Assembly: GCA_010015675.1 (NCBI GenBank)
Contig: ML977007.1
Span: forward strand, 276,016 to 340,015
DNA length: 64,000 nucleotides
Reading direction: 5' to 3'
Source of the DNA: Byssothecium circinans
Taxonomy: Eukaryota > Ascomycota > Dothideomycetes > Pleosporales > Massarinaceae
The notes under the pieces are model-generated. The model saw nothing but the letters and a program-made list of their open reading frames with translations, was not told the origin of the DNA and did not search any database. Both the position numbers and the translations under genes were made by a program. Shown here piece by piece: positions 22,753 to 35,250 of the stretch; the first letter of the stretch is position 1; each line of letters begins with the position of its first letter.

Positions 22753-24463
22753 ATGTCGTCGAAGCTCGATCCTGAGGTGGATCAGACGGTGCGGCCTGTG
22801 GACGACGCTGCATCGAGTGCACCGCCACCCTACGATAATGCGGAGGTGCAAGCAGAGAATACATATGCCTATGATGACTCGAGGAAGCTCGGTATCACAG
22901 GTTCAGTCTTTCTCATATTGAACAAGATGATAGGAACCGGAAGTGCGCATGCCGCCATCCCATAGTGAAGCTTCACAGAGACTGACTTGTTCCCAGTTTT
23001 CTCCACGCCGTCTGGTATCTTTGCTGCGACTGGATCCGTTGGTGTTAGTCTATTCCTATGGATCATCGGCGGCATCCTCACCTTCGCCGGTCTCTCCGTG
23101 TTCTTGGAATTCGGTCTTGCGATCCCCCGTTCCGGCGGTGAGAAAAATTACCTCGAGCGCGTTTATCGTAAGCCTAAGTACCTGGCTACCTGCGTCCTGG
23201 CCGCTCAGATGCTTCTTCTCGGGTTTTCTTCCGGAAACAGTCTCGCCTTCGGTCGCTACGTTCTCTTCGCGTCCGGCTCTAAAGTGCCTGACGGCTGGGA
23301 AGCTCGCGGGATCGCTATCGCCTGCGTGACTTTCTCTGTCGTTCTGCACGCCACGCTTCCAAAGTGGGGCATCAGATTGTTCAACGTATTGGGAGTTTTC
23401 AAAGTGGTCGTTCTGCTCTTCATCGTCTTCTCAGGTTTTGCTGCGCTTGCGGGCCATCTGAAGATTGAGCAGCCGCACAATTTCGACAATGCATTCCGAC
23501 TGGAAGTTGGAGACGGATATGGCGGCGGCGGCGCCTACGCCTATTGCACTGCGCTGCTCCGCATCGTGTACTCATACAAGGGCTGGGAAAATGCCAACTA
23601 TGTGCTCGGCGAGATCAAGAACCCGAAGAAGACACTTACAATCGCGGCTCCCCTCGCTGTCGGTGGTGTTACCATCCTTTACGTTCTCGCCAATGTAGCT
23701 TACTTCGCGGCGATTCCGAAATCCGAGCTTGCAAAGAGCGAAGTCATTGTTGCTGGTCTGTTCTTCAAGAACGTATTTGGAGACAGCGCCGGTGCCCGGA
23801 GTCTTCCTGCCTTCGTCGCGTTGAGCAACTTGGGCAATGTGTTGGCCGTTAGTTTTGCACACTCTCGTCTCAACCAAGAATTTGCAAAGGAAGGTCTTCT
23901 CCCTTTCTCCAAATTCTGGGCGAGCAACAAGCCGTTCAACGCCCCTGCTACCGCCGTAAGTCATCCACTCTCTTATCTTGGTACATTTACTGAATACCCG
24001 ACAGCTCTTCCTCCATTGGCTCATCACTGTCATCATTCTGGTCGCGCCTCCCGCCGGCCCCGCCTATAACTTCATTACCGACCTTTACACGTACCCTGGA
24101 GCCTGGATCAACGCCTTCGTGGGCGCCGGCCTCATCTACCTGCAATACTCCAAGCGTGAGCGCTGGACCTCCCCCTGGCATACCGTTCTTCCCGTCTCGC
24201 TCTTGTACTTCGCCGCCAACGCCTTCCTTGCTCTTGTCCCCTTCATCCCGCCGGATGGTGACTGGAACGCTGACGGTTACCCGTACTATATCTTCCCTGT
24301 TGTCGGTGTCGGTGTTTTGCTGCTTGGCGGCGCATACTGGACTGCTTGGACGAAGATTTGGCCCCGGTTGGGCGGGTATAAGATTGTCAGTGAGAGGTAT
24401 GAGGATGAGAGAGGTGACGAACATATCCGCTACGTTAAGGTGTACACGAAGAAGAATATTTAG
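22753..24463 (+). CDS. Amino-acid permease of the APC superfamily (MUP1/LAT-like)
   Basis: Exons 22753-22942, 22997-23955 and 24005-24463 give 535 aa. The introns are 54 nt (GTGCGC...CCCAG) and 49 nt (GTAAGT...GACAG); both restore the frame. A hydrophilic N-terminal tail is followed by the TM1 signature LNKMIGTGIFSTPSGIF and about a dozen hydrophobic segments. The motif RIVYSYKGWENANYVLGEIKNPKKTL is typical of the methionine permease/LAT branch. It is expected in the plasma membrane, importing neutral amino acids such as methionine with protons; specificity is inferred from the family only. The sequence is intact. Confidence 0.92.
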
Positions 24464-24907
24464 AGTGGATGTGGTGGCTTCTAAAGCTGGTCTGCATGCC
24501 TTCGATTCTCACGTTCCGAATGGAGGTGCCAGAGGTGTACTTGATCTTAGTGGGGTTTCACTTATATTCTTATTAATTCGCGCCCAATACTATCTTCTCT
24601 AGACCTGTTTGCCACATTATCTCTCCTATCCTCAATATTCATACCTTTACATCATCGAACATAAGTTACGGAGCTATTTTCAATTCCCGTCGTTATTGAA
24701 CTCACACTTATCACACAACTACATCACGGCCAACGCACACACTTCCCTCCCCTAATCGCTCGCCACGTCAATATCAAAACCGTCACACTCCCATAAACAA
24801 CAAACGCCATCCACTTCCACCTCCCAGTCCCGCGCTCAACAACAACACCATCTCAAAACACCTTCCACCCACAATAACTAAAACCAACTCCATAACCCAA
24901 CTAAAAA
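24464..24907. other. Intergenic stretch
   Basis: Terminator region of the permease gene and presumed promoter of the small Cys-rich gene. C-rich towards the end. Nothing else seen. Confidence 0.5.
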
Positions 24908-25351
24908 ATGCCATCACCCCTATACATCAACCCCCTAGACCCCCCAGCGGACCCCAACACCACCACTCGCACCCGCACCCGCACCGGCACCCTTAAAGCC
25001 AACGCATCCCACACGCCCCCACTCCCCATAACATTCAAATGGCGCTGCTGCAGCCCAACATGCAGCCACACAGCCTCCAACCCCATGACCAACAGCACGC
25101 ACACAAGCACGCACTTCAAAAGCATCCTCGGCGCTTCCCGGCGGCAGTATAGCTTGGAGCCGGGCTATATTGGGGAGCGGTGCTTGAGGTGTGGACATTT
25201 GGCGTGTGGGAGGTGTTGCTTTTTGGAGGTGCAGGGGAGTGTTGGCGGAGGGGAGGTGGGGAGCGAGTTGTGGAGGAGGATTGGGATTTGGGACGGGGAG
25301 ATGGGCGGTGTCAGTGGGAAAGGGGAGGGGAGGGGAGGTGAGGGGAGGTGA
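24908..25351 (+). CDS. Small hypothetical protein with Cys/His clusters
   Basis: A single exon of 147 codons starting in a good context (AAAAATGCC). Not assigned to a family with certainty. Thr/Arg-rich N-terminus, then WRCCSPTCSHTASNP and later CLRCGHLACGRCC, a spacing that suggests one zinc-binding site built from two Cys pairs and a His. Fungal genomes contain many small proteins of this pattern with no known role. The end is low-complexity Gly/Glu (GEGRGGEGR). The strong C-rich composition means that a chance reading frame cannot be excluded. Confidence 0.45.
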   Translation: MPSPLYINPLDPPADPNTTTRTRTRTGTLKANASHTPPLPITFKWRCCSPTCSHTASNPMTNSTHTSTHFKSILGASRRQYSLEPGYIGERCLRCGHLACGRCCFLEVQGSVGGGEVGSELWRRIGIWDGEMGGVSGKGEGRGGEGR

Positions 25352-26646
25352 GGCTGTACGGTAGAGGGTAGAGGGATAGAATCATGTTAGATAATAGAAC
25401 GGTAGGTGATCCTTGAGTTGATATAGTATTTCATGCATGTGATGAACTACCAAACCATAAGCAAGGGGTATGTTTCAAACGGATATGATTGAATCGCTTG
25501 ACCTTGACCTTTAACCTTTATCGATCTACGGCTGTACCATCCACGCCGTATTCCGCCCAATTTTTCGTGAGTAATGTACGACGCAGATCACTTATTCAAC
25601 ATTGATATCATTTACCATTTGGTCACGTGACTGTTTCTTCCTTATTCAACAAAGTCACAAATCATCAGGGGATTATAGTGGCATAGACCAAGACCCAACC
25701 AAACTATCCAAACCTATTTCTACATCGCAAAGAAAAACACTAGACGGACGTCGACTCTTCGCGCCTTCAATGTTCATACCCGTGCTCCATTCTACGCCCA
25801 TACCCTATACTACACCCACCCTTCATTGAAACATTCCTCCAGCTCCCTCCCTCTCACGTGCCTCCTCCCCTCCCTCAAAAGAAGAGCGCGCACCTGCATT
25901 CCGCACCTCACCTCACCTCCCCCGCCCTCCCAAACAACCGCATCGCGCCACATAGTACATACCATGGCATCGCCCGCATTCCCGCGTTTCACCATCCCCC
26001 CCATCATCCAATGCCCATCCCATCATCCCATGCCCATCCCATCCCATCCCATCCCATCCCACCCATGCACACGCCCAGCCCACCAACACGAAACAGGAAG
26101 CTGCCTACCGTCCCTCCATGTCATATAATATCCAAAGTACCCCCGCGATTCCTCAAACAACCAGCCTATTAAGTTATTTACCACTCTCGCCTTGGCTAGG
26201 AAATCAAATCTAGGGTCTGCGCGATCTGCGATTGTGTAAGAGGTTGAGTGTGGTTTAATGTATGCCTGGTATGGATGCATGGGCGAGGGCGGGTGCGTTT
26301 GGGTGGATGGTGCAAGGTGCATTTTATTTTATTTTATTTTTATTTTCAGTCTAGTGGGACGGGAGTATAAGAAGGGCGAGCTTGCGCTGAGTTGTTGGTT
26401 TTTTGGTTTTCGGTTTTGTGGGTTCGCGAACGTCTGCCTGCCTGCTCCTTGCTTGCACTTGCACTTGCACCTGTACCGCCGTCTGCGCCTTGCGATTTGC
26501 GATTTGCGATTTGCGATTTGCGATTTTTTCTTTGCACGGCGTCGAGAGGGCTTTGGCATCGCGCAGTTTAGGGGGAAATAGCGGACCCAGGCGCCGAAAA
26601 AAGAAAGGGGGAAGGAAGTAAAGGAAAGATCTCAGGTTTGGTGGGG
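25352..26646. other. Gene-free stretch with simple repeats
   Basis: No supported gene. It holds a CATCC-type microsatellite (about 26020-26070), a TATTTT-rich tract (about 26320-26345) and five TTTGCGA repeats (about 26488-26526). The last 100 bp should be the promoter of the aminopeptidase gene. Confidence 0.6.
26488..26526. repeat. Tandem 7-mer TTTGCGA, about five copies
   Basis: GCGATTTGCGATTTGCGATT and continuing, a perfect short tandem repeat upstream of the aminopeptidase gene. Confidence 0.9.
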
Positions 26647-28049
26647 ATGAAGGTTACGACCCTCGCAACGACGCTCGCGGCGGCGTCTTCTTCGGTGGCG
26701 GCGTTGAGTGTACCAGTGGCCGGGCGCGATGGGTCGGGAGGATTATTTACTATCAAGCTTTCGCCCACGGAGGTTAGGCGGGTTAATGAGGAAGAGAAGT
26801 TTGCGCTGAAAGCTGTACGTCACGTCCCGTCCCGTCCTCTTTTCCCCCGTTTGACTCTCCTCCTCATCCTAGAAATCCACGTCTTTTTCTCTCTCTCTCG
26901 GTGACTGACGGTATTACCTCCAGGCCGGCACGAACTTCATCGACATAACACAGCACCCCTCGCTCGACCCCTCCTCCTCCTCCTCCTCCTTTACCTCCGC
27001 CCTGAGCTCAAAAAACAAACCAACCCCAGAACTTTCATCCACCTCATCCTCCCAAATCGCCGCAGTAACATTCCCCACGACCCTAACCCACCAAGCCCTC
27101 GCCGCCCCCCTCCTCCCCCAACTCAGCAAAACCAACCTCCGCAACACCCTAGAACCCTTCTCTGCCTTCCAAAACCGCTTCTACAAATCCACCTACGGGA
27201 CGCAATCCTCTGCCTGGCTCCTCCAGACAGTTAGAGATACAATTACTTCGGCGAACGCCACCCTCGCCACCGCCCGCCCCTTCAACCACACCGCCTTCAA
27301 CCAACCCAGCGTCATCGCCACCCTCCCGGGATCCACAAACCGCACAATCGTGATGGGCGCGCACCAAGACTCCGTAAACTGGCAGGGTCGCGACCAACTC
27401 AACAATCGTGCTCCGGGCGCCGACGACGACGGTTCAGGTACCGTTACGATCTTGGAGGCGATGCGCGTGTTGTTGACGAACGAGGAGGTGAGGGCGGGAC
27501 GGCAGCCGAACACGATTGAGTTCCACTGGTATGCGGCGGAGGAGGGCGGGTTGTTGGGGAGTGCGGATGTGTGGGCGGATTATAAAGAGAGGGGCGTTGA
27601 TGCGAAGGCGCTGCTGCAGCAGGATATGACGGGGTATAGCAAGGGGACTACAGATGCCGGGAAAGAAGATGCGGTGGGGGTTATTGTGGATTATGTGGAT
27701 ACGCCGCTTACGGAGTTTGTGAAGGGGGTCATTACTGAGGTATGTTCTTTTCCCTTGCCTCTTTTCTGTAGGGTTCTGCCGTGTGGGTGGATGCTGACGC
27801 GTGTTGTGGTAGTATTGCGATATCGGATTCGTGGAGACGGAGTGCGGGTATGCGTGTTCGGATCATGCTTCTGCATCTGAGGCTGGGTACCCGTCGTCTT
27901 TTATCTTTGAGTCGGACTTTGCGAATGTTAATCCGACGATTCATACCGCGAATGACACGATTGATATTTTGGATTTCGACCATATGTTGCAGCATGCGAA
28001 GATGACGTTGGCGTTTGCTGTGGAGTTGGGATGGACGGAGGCTTTTTAG
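26647..28049 (+). CDS. Secreted M28 leucine aminopeptidase
   Basis: Exons 26647-26814, 26924-27739 and 27813-28049 give 406 aa. Introns of 109 nt (GTACGT...TCCAG) and 73 nt (GTATGT...GGTAG) are in phase. [20 protein letters not shown] is a signal peptide; a Ser-rich propeptide follows (run of Ser near residue 70-80). All M28 zinc ligands are visible: GAHQDS (His about 203), GADDDGSGT (bridging Asp about 222), [10 protein letters not shown] (catalytic Glu and zinc Glu about 260), DMTGY (Asp about 290) and SDHAS (His about 347). It should remove N-terminal residues from peptides outside the cell, feeding peptide and amino-acid uptake. The start is the ATG before the signal peptide. Confidence 0.93.
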
Positions 28050-28153
28050 ACAGTCGATGGCATAAGAATCGCCGACGATCTCGCTTCGCATATAGAGGAT
28101 CTGTCTTGTCTTAATAAAGTACTAGAAGCCTGCGTACAAAGGGCAGACACAAA

Positions 28154-30306
28154 TCATTCATCTTCCCGCAGTCCGAAATCTTTAGAGATAGACTCTGCGG
28201 TGCTGGGACTTCCATGCAAGGATAGTGAGATCTGTTCGTCGAAGCTGAAAACCTTCCCGCTTCTCTTCGATGCCAATGAGTCCGCAGGAGAATTGATGGA
28301 CTTATTGGAATCAGATCGTATGCCAACCCACTGGGCGCGCGCAACATCATCTTCATCGCCAATGATGAGATCCTCTCTTTCCCAACCTCGTCTTTCCGAG
28401 AGCGGAGGTATCGCTCCATGCTTGACAACCACGTCGACGAGCAGTTGATGGCCCGTATCCTTGGCCAATGTCGTGCATAGCGACAGGAGCGTAGTCCGTT
28501 GCAAATCCTCGCTCGACACCTTGCATGAGGCATTAGGGTCAGCGCCTGCTTGGAGCAGTGACTCAAACATCATGTAAGCGGGAACGGAGGGGACTGGAAG
28601 TTTGGATATTAGAAGCGCCGCGCCGTGGGGTAGGGGAACAGAGTGTCCGTTGACGACGATATCGCATTCAACATCGGCGCCATGTCGTATGAAGAGTCGC
28701 GTGGCATCAACAAGGGAAAGTCTCGTTGCGACGCCGTCCTTGGTGGCCCAGTGGATAGACTGCCGCTCCATGTCGTAGAATAAAGAGACCAATGCAAGAG
28801 AAATCGTTGAGGTGGTTACAGTAGGTCGCAGCCACGAAGGAATGGCTTCACTGTAGATGATAGCAAAGACGCCTGGATGATTATATGCTGGTACTTCCTT
28901 GATTGAGAAACCAATCGTTGTGAGATATTTGATCTCGCGGTAATGACGCGCAGTGCATGCTAGTTGTAACACAGGGATGCGTTCATGAACCCTCGCTTCA
29001 TCGGAAAACCTAGCGGCAGATAGAATTGGACTTTTTGTTTTCCAATCAATGTGTTCGTTGCAGCCACCTGGCTTGGTTCGATGATCGACCATGGACTTGT
29101 CGAATCTGTTGACCCAAGAGAGGCCCGAAGATAACGCCATGCGCCTGAGGAGAACAAGGAATAAATCCGTATGATGGACGTAAAGACACCAGAGAAATGC
29201 TAGTAGCATCGAGAGGCTGCAGGATTGTGTGAGCATGGCGATATCTGCCCCTCGCGATAAAAGCTCCATGGAGTAGACCCATCGCTTACCAACAACACTT
29301 TCCAAAAGCGCAAAATTTATATCTGCATGGGTTGCTGTTTGGAGATAGTCTCCTTGAATGAGCACAATTGGGCACAGTGTGATTGAGCTTTGGACTGTGG
29401 AATTCTGATAGGCGGCGAATCGTGGTCCGGGCAGAAGTATGCTGTCCGAAGTGATGATGGAAATTTGATCGTTTCGCTCTTGTTCCTTGTCATCTGGTTT
29501 CGTGGCTGTTGGGGCGGGACCTCGAAACGGCATTGGTGTTCTATAGTTGCGCTTGTACACATAGGAAGTAAAAAGGTCGTTCTCGAAACTAAAACGTATA
29601 TACTTCAGTCGAGTCGCTGCCTTTGTTTCCCCAGTCTTTGTGTCATCGGTGATTGTTGACGGCCTAGACGAGATGCGAGAGGACCAGCGCGAGGACATTC
29701 GAGAAGGCACGATGCTTAAAACGCTGTCGTCGACCTCGCGGAAGACGGGTTCGGTGATGGTGAGGACTTCGGCACGTTCGTCATCCCTGGGCCTGCTCAA
29801 GTCAGATGTGTCGAGTGGCAATCAAGTTACAGTCACCATGGTCCGACGTCGACACCGATACTGTAGCAGTGTACTCACATGCTGATGACCTGTAAGAGCA
29901 GTTGTAGAGCATTCGTTTGTCCACGGATGCGATGCTCATGCTCCTGGAGTAATCTTGCACTGAAGACCAGGGTGCTGTTTCGACGGAACCCATTCGGCTT
30001 CGAGACAGCGTTGTCCACGTCTGCCTGCAATGCAGCCATCATGAGCTGGCCAGCATATACCGATCGAGCAAGCCGGTCGAGAATACCTTCATGATTGTCA
30101 AGCTGTTGTATATTTCGATCTGCCCAGGTTGCTATCTCCTTCCAGGCGAGCTGAATAGTCGCACACTCCTCCACGAGAGCGATGATAGATATCTCGAGAT
30201 GCTTGTAGGTGTCGGCAAGGCTGCGCAGAGCATGTACAGCCTTGAAGCAAATGGTCGCGAGACTCCCGCAGGCTGCCACAAGGCCTATGATTGATGCAGG
30301 ATCCAT
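28154..30306 (-). CDS. STAND-type N-terminal domain protein with ankyrin-like C-terminal part
   Basis: Exons 30306-29879 and 29792-28154 join across an 86-nt intron (GTGAGT...GAGCAG), giving 688 aa. MDPASIIGLVAACGSLATIC and the following helices match the fungal N-terminal domain seen on STAND/NLR-like and ankyrin proteins, thought to act in signalling or regulated cell death. A Ser/Arg-rich linker (SIVPSRMSSRWSS) and the block RFSFENDLFTSYVYKRNYRTP follow, then degenerate ankyrin-like repeats (YSMELLSRGADI, DATRLFIRHGADV, FESLLQAGADPNA). No NTPase is present. The cell role is not known. The start at 30306 is the first ATG and begins the conserved domain. Tail-to-tail with the aminopeptidase gene. 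Confidence 0.88.
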
Positions 30307-31546
30307 GAGGAGAACAAGGGTGTGGATAGGATTTGGGGTAGATGAACGCAAACGTCGCCTACGTGAAAAGATATAGGACGAAAGCGTGGTCCGCAAAAGA
30401 AGGCATCGTGACGATACGAGTGCGGAGCTCAGCCTTCTCTGCCTGCAAAGCCAAGTTCGTATTGGTCAATTGAATCAGCCCATTGCGCACCGCCCTCCTC
30501 GTTCGTACCAAATACAGCCTTGGGTGTCCTCACCGGAAGACTACCAAGAATCAGGAACGAGACGCCATACTCCAAGGCTCGTCGTTTTTGAGTTGGTCGA
30601 AGGTCTGCATCTCAATTGATAGCCCGATGACAACTACGGAGCAACGTGCGGTGCAGGGTGAAGTAAATAGTTGTGGTACTGACTCCGGTTGTGCGTGTGC
30701 TCGGTGCCACCTTTCGCGTGAAGCATGAGTGGCGTAGTTCGGCGTCAGGGGCGCCAACAACAACACAAGAGACGACGGACTGGAACAGCAACGTTCCGCA
30801 TCGGTATACATCCACGGCGTTGGGAGAGGGGAATGCAAGCTAGAGTTTGCGTTCCACGGGTACGTCGCTGCACAGAATTCCTGGAGCACGTGGAGCAGAC
30901 CCTGCGGTATTTTTAGCCCATGGTGGGATTATCGTTGGTGGGGGCGGGCCAATTTTCGTGGGAAAACAGAAGCAACGAATTCAAACCAGGAAAAAGACAG
31001 GACAGTATCGATCAAGACTCTGGATGAGCAGAGGAATGCCATCGAATTATTGGTTTTATATGAGTATCGAAACATGTTTCTCAAAAGCAGCTGCAACCCC
31101 AGACTTGGCGCGACCTGCATGTCCATGCAGCCAAAGCGGGAAAGTGGCAGCCGAGACGGCATTAGCGGCACACGGCGCTGACGCCTGCAGGCCTTATGAC
31201 ATTCACACCTTTCACTTTAATGCCACAGCTCCGTTCCTCCTCCCCTTCCATCGCGCCTTCGCTCGCTGCGTGCCTCGTTCACTCGCCTTCGTTCCAACAC
31301 CCGTAGATTGTTTGTAATAGCCTTAATTCCTCCATCCTCCATCCTCCACACTCGCTTCGGACCAGTCCCCACCCGTCTCCAGAGTCCAGCCTCACCTCCG
31401 CATTCAGGGGACCCTGACCCACTCGAGTTTCACCGACCTCACGCCTTGCAGCTTGCATCTTGGAGATCTCCTGTCGTTGACACCTTGACACCTCACTCCG
31501 TCCTTAGCATCCTTACACGGCATCCGCCCACGATAACCGCGCCGCC
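30307..31546. other. Intergenic stretch between divergent genes
   Basis: Upstream regions of two divergent genes. Short frames on both strands lack recognisable content. The last 250 bp before the GH16 gene are pyrimidine-rich (TCC/CTC tracts), as in many fungal promoters and 5' leaders. Confidence 0.5.
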
Positions 31547-32960
31547 ATGGTTCGCACCGCCTTTACGGCTGTCCTCGCCGCCGCCGCCTTGACGGGCTCG
31601 ACGTACGCGCAGGCCAAGGGCACACGCGATAAGCCTTGCCCGGCCCAGTCGCCGTGCTGCGGCCGTACGTCATTCCTCCTTTCTTTCAGAACGCTGTGCT
31701 AACACGCGCAGTGTACGGCGACTGCGGCATCGGCGCCTTCTGCCTCGGCGGCTGCGATGTCACCATGTCCCACAGCTTCAAGGCCTGCGTGCCGAACCCC
31801 GTATGCAAGAGCGGCAACTACAAGCTCAACTCGCTCGACGACGTGCAGGACATCGGCAAGTACCTCGGCGACAACTCCAAGGTCAACTGGCAGTCGCAGG
31901 GCACCCCCAAGGTCTACAACAAGGAGGCTCTGCTGCTGACCATGTCGGAGGACTCGTCGGGCACACTCCTCGCCTCCACCTTCTACGTGTGGTACGGCAA
32001 GATTTGCGCAAAGATGACGACGAGTCAAGGCCGCGGTGTCGTCACTGCCTTTATCATGATGTCGGATGTCAAGGACGAGATTGATTTCGAGTTTATTGGC
32101 GTCGACATCAACAATGCCCAGTCCAACTACTATTCACAAGGCGTCACTGACTGTGAGCTCCCCAAGCACCTTATCGCAAGCCTTTACTAACAACGGCAGA
32201 CACAAAAACAAAGAACCTCACTGTAACCCCCGAAACCGTCTCGAAAAGCCACGAATACTGCATCGACTGGAAGCCCGAAGAGCTAAAATGGATCATCGAC
32301 GGCAAAGAGGCGCGCACAGTAAAGAAGTCGGAAACCTGGAACGCCACCGCAGGCCGCTTCGCCTACCCGCAAACCCCCTCCCGCGTCATGCTGTCTCTCT
32401 GGCCCGCCGGAAAACAGGGCAACGCCGAAGGTACCGTTCTCTGGGCCGGTGGAAGCATCGACTGGCACTCCCAGTACATGACGTCCGCCGGCTACTACGC
32501 CGCCAAAGTCGAGGAAGTCAGCGTAGAGTGCTACGACCCGCCGTCCGGCGCGAAGAAGACAGGCTCCAAGAGCTACAAGTACACCGACAAGGCGGTCACG
32601 AACAACACGGTCGAGATCAGCGACGACTTTGTCATCCTGGGCTCCCTCGAGGGAACCGGCGAAAAGCCCGGTGAAGCTTCCAAGACGCAGTCCTCCGCTT
32701 CGTCCAACACGGCGCTCCAGGTTCCCGGAGGCATCATCGGCGGCGGCGCTCGTCAAGAAACCACGACAGCAGCAGCGAATGCGCAAGGCACGGGCAGCTC
32801 GGGCTCCGGCGGCGGCACCAACGGTGGCGGTTCCGACGGTTGGACCCAAGGCACGCCCGGACAATCTGGTGGTGCGTTTGCGGTGGAACCCGGACTAGGG
32901 AGGATCGGCGGATCGACAGTCGCTATTGTTCTCGCCGTGCTTGGATTGCTGGTGCTGTGA
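31547..32960 (+). CDS. GPI-anchored CRH-type GH16 chitin-glucan transglycosylase
   Basis: Exons 31547-31664, 31712-32152 and 32200-32960 give 439 aa. Introns of 47 nt each (GTACGT...GCGCAG and GTGAGC...GGCAG) are in phase. It has a signal peptide (MVRTAFTAVLAAAALTGSTYA), a Cys-rich start (CPAQSPCCG, CGIGAFCLGGC), and the catalytic strand DEIDFEFIG around residue 160 with the ExDxE acid/base-nucleophile triad. WHSQYMTSAGYYAAKVEEVSVECY is typical of the CRH family. A Ser/Gly/Thr-rich linker and a hydrophobic C-terminus (STVAIVLAVLGLLVL) indicate a GPI anchor. The enzyme is expected at the cell surface linking chitin to beta-glucan in the wall. Confidence 0.93.
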
Positions 32961-35250
32961 TTGTGATTGGATCATGGATTTGGATTCGTCTTCTGCTTTC
33001 GTCTGCCTTGTCTTGTCTATGATTTGATCTGATCTGGTTATGAGCATATATTGCATTCCCCTTGCTTGCCCGTGCGGTGCGCTTTTTTATCTATCCTTGT
33101 CTATCTTTTACTATCTCTCTGGTGTTTTGGGGAGCTGGGGTTGGAGGGTTGGGGACTGGATGTGCGTGGTGTGGTGTGGTGTTGTGTACTTATACCTTTT
33201 CGCTAACCCATATCTTCGGTGTGTATTTTCCGGGGTAGCGAGCGCGCGAGCGTGTCGCGCGTGTCGTGCGTGTGAGAGGAGAGGAGAGGAGAGCAGAGGG
33301 AATGTTGATGTGCGGATAAGGGGGCGTAGGGTGCATGGAAGATTTGAGTTGAGTTGAGTTGAGTGAGTGAGTGTTGATAGCGAGCATACGCATACCCCCC
33401 TGCTTGGGTGGGGCGGGGGCGTTCCCTGTTGATATATAATATATTTATAATGCTGGGGTTGAAAGTACCTTTTTAGTTTGGGTTTGAGTTTTGAGTTTCG
33501 GTTTTGTTTGTGTTTGTGCTTGTGCTTATGCTGTTTCTCGCGTGTGTGTTTGTTAATCCGAAAAAGGGAGGGGAGGGGAGGGTAAGGTTTGAGTGAAAGG
33601 AGAAAGGAGAAAAGAGTGGAGGAGACCTGTGAGTTATCGCTCCTTTGTGATGGTGGAGGAGAAGAGAGGAGGGGTTGAGGTGGACGTTCAGGCGGAGTTG
33701 GTATGGAACACGAGGAGCATTCGAAAGCGTAGTGGGAGAAGCCTTGAAAACTTAAATAAAACTTTGAGTTTAAGTTTGAAATGAAAATGGAAAGTGGAAA
33801 ATGGAAATAAGAACGTTGCTTCCACATTAGGTAGTTACCTGTCTTAATCACCTCACCTCATCTCCTCGAGTACCTCCCCGAGTCCCGCATCGTCTCTGCA
33901 TCACTCAGCCATTCACTCACTCACTCACTCCTCATACATAATACACACATAATACACACATGCCTATCGTCAGAAGCTGTGGAAAACCTACAGGCTGGGA
34001 ACTGCGCGGGTATGGGTATATATCGTAGACTTTTCAGTTGGGGAGGGGGGGTGGGTGCGAATGGAGATGGTAATGGTATGGTAGTGGATGGTAGTAGATA
34101 GTAGTTGTAGATGATGGCGATGGAGAGCATCATCATCATCGCCGACATCGGTGTTTGTTAGCACTCTATCTATATCACCAGCCCCGGGTCTGGCTCTATC
34201 CCCGAGTCCGAGTCCGAGGCCGCGTTATATGTCCCATACCATCCACTACACGGCAATAAACCCCAAATCTAAATAAAACAAAACACGCATACTTGTATCG
34301 CATCGGCGCTTTTCGGTACCCTCGCGTTTGTCTCCAGCCAAAATGCAACGCCATGTGTTGCTTTTTTATGGGGTTTCGGAGACAATGGAAGCGGAGGGGA
34401 CCGACCTATGCGATTTTTACCATCTATTTTTTGGTTTTTTTTGTCTCCCTTCTTTCTGTTCTTCTCCTCATGAATGGGATAGCGATCGTTTTTGATATTG
34501 CTTATGGAAAGTTCCAATTTCCAATTTAGAATTTGTAATTTGCAGTTCACTGGTCGAAGAGAGTCTGCGACAGGAGAAGGATACGAGGTGAGGAGGGCAA
34601 GGAGGGGAGGGCGAGGGCGAGGGGAAACCCATCGATCGTGTCTTGGTTCCTTTTTTTTTTTTTGAAGGCGGCGGGGCTTCAGGGAATTTTTTTGTGGTGG
34701 TGGAGGGGGGTTTGTTCGGGGAGGGATCTCGGGATGCAGGGTTTGAGTTGCTGGGGAAAGGGAGGCAGGTCCCATGAATTGAGCGGCTGGTGGTTTTGAG
34801 GTAAACGGGGAGGGTTTGAAACATTCGGGTGGGGGCGGAGAGGTGTGGAGGGGGGGAAGTGTGGATAGAAGGAGCGAGAAATAGAAGGAAAGGAGGGACG
34901 GACGAACATTTTCAGCGTCAATTTGCTTTTCTCATGACAAAACGGTCCCAAGTTTTTTTTCGGTTGCACCGATAATACCTCATCCCAACCGTGTCTACGT
35001 GAACATCTCGGAAATTACTGATTCGGAAAGTGCATCTCGCCCGAGAAGCGACGACAAGAACCTAGAAGACCATGAAGAATAACTTCCAAGACACATAGCC
35101 ATCAGATAGGCAAGTTTTTTTTTTTTCTTCAACATTTCAAACATTTTGAGGTAGACTTTGGAGGTTGGTGCGAATTTAAGAAGTTTCTAGCGCGATGCGA
35201 ACATGTGACGTCGTTGCCAGTTTTTTTTTTTTTTTTGAAATTCTAGTAGC
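32961..35250. other. Gene-free stretch rich in simple repeats and T tracts
   Basis: No supported gene. It includes GAGTT/GAGT repeats (33340-33372), TGTTTGTGCTTGTGC-type repeats (about 33505-33530), CACT and CACACATAATA repeats (33905-33960), and T tracts at about 34649, 35113 and 35220 (the last about 16-17 T). Long minus-strand frames here are made of Pro/Ser/His low complexity and are not convincing. Confidence 0.6.

Noticed and set aside
26488..26526. Short direct repeats considered as a CRISPR-like array
   Set aside because: Contiguous 7-mers without spacers in a eukaryotic genome; a simple tandem repeat.
33111..33851. Long minus-strand frame of about 246 codons
   Set aside because: Built from simple repeats (Pro, Ser, Lys-His runs), with no domain and no promoter or intron context; likely chance in low-complexity DNA.
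34269..34775. Minus-strand frame of about 168 codons
   Set aside because: Low-complexity Pro/Lys composition caused by T and G tracts; no recognisable motif.
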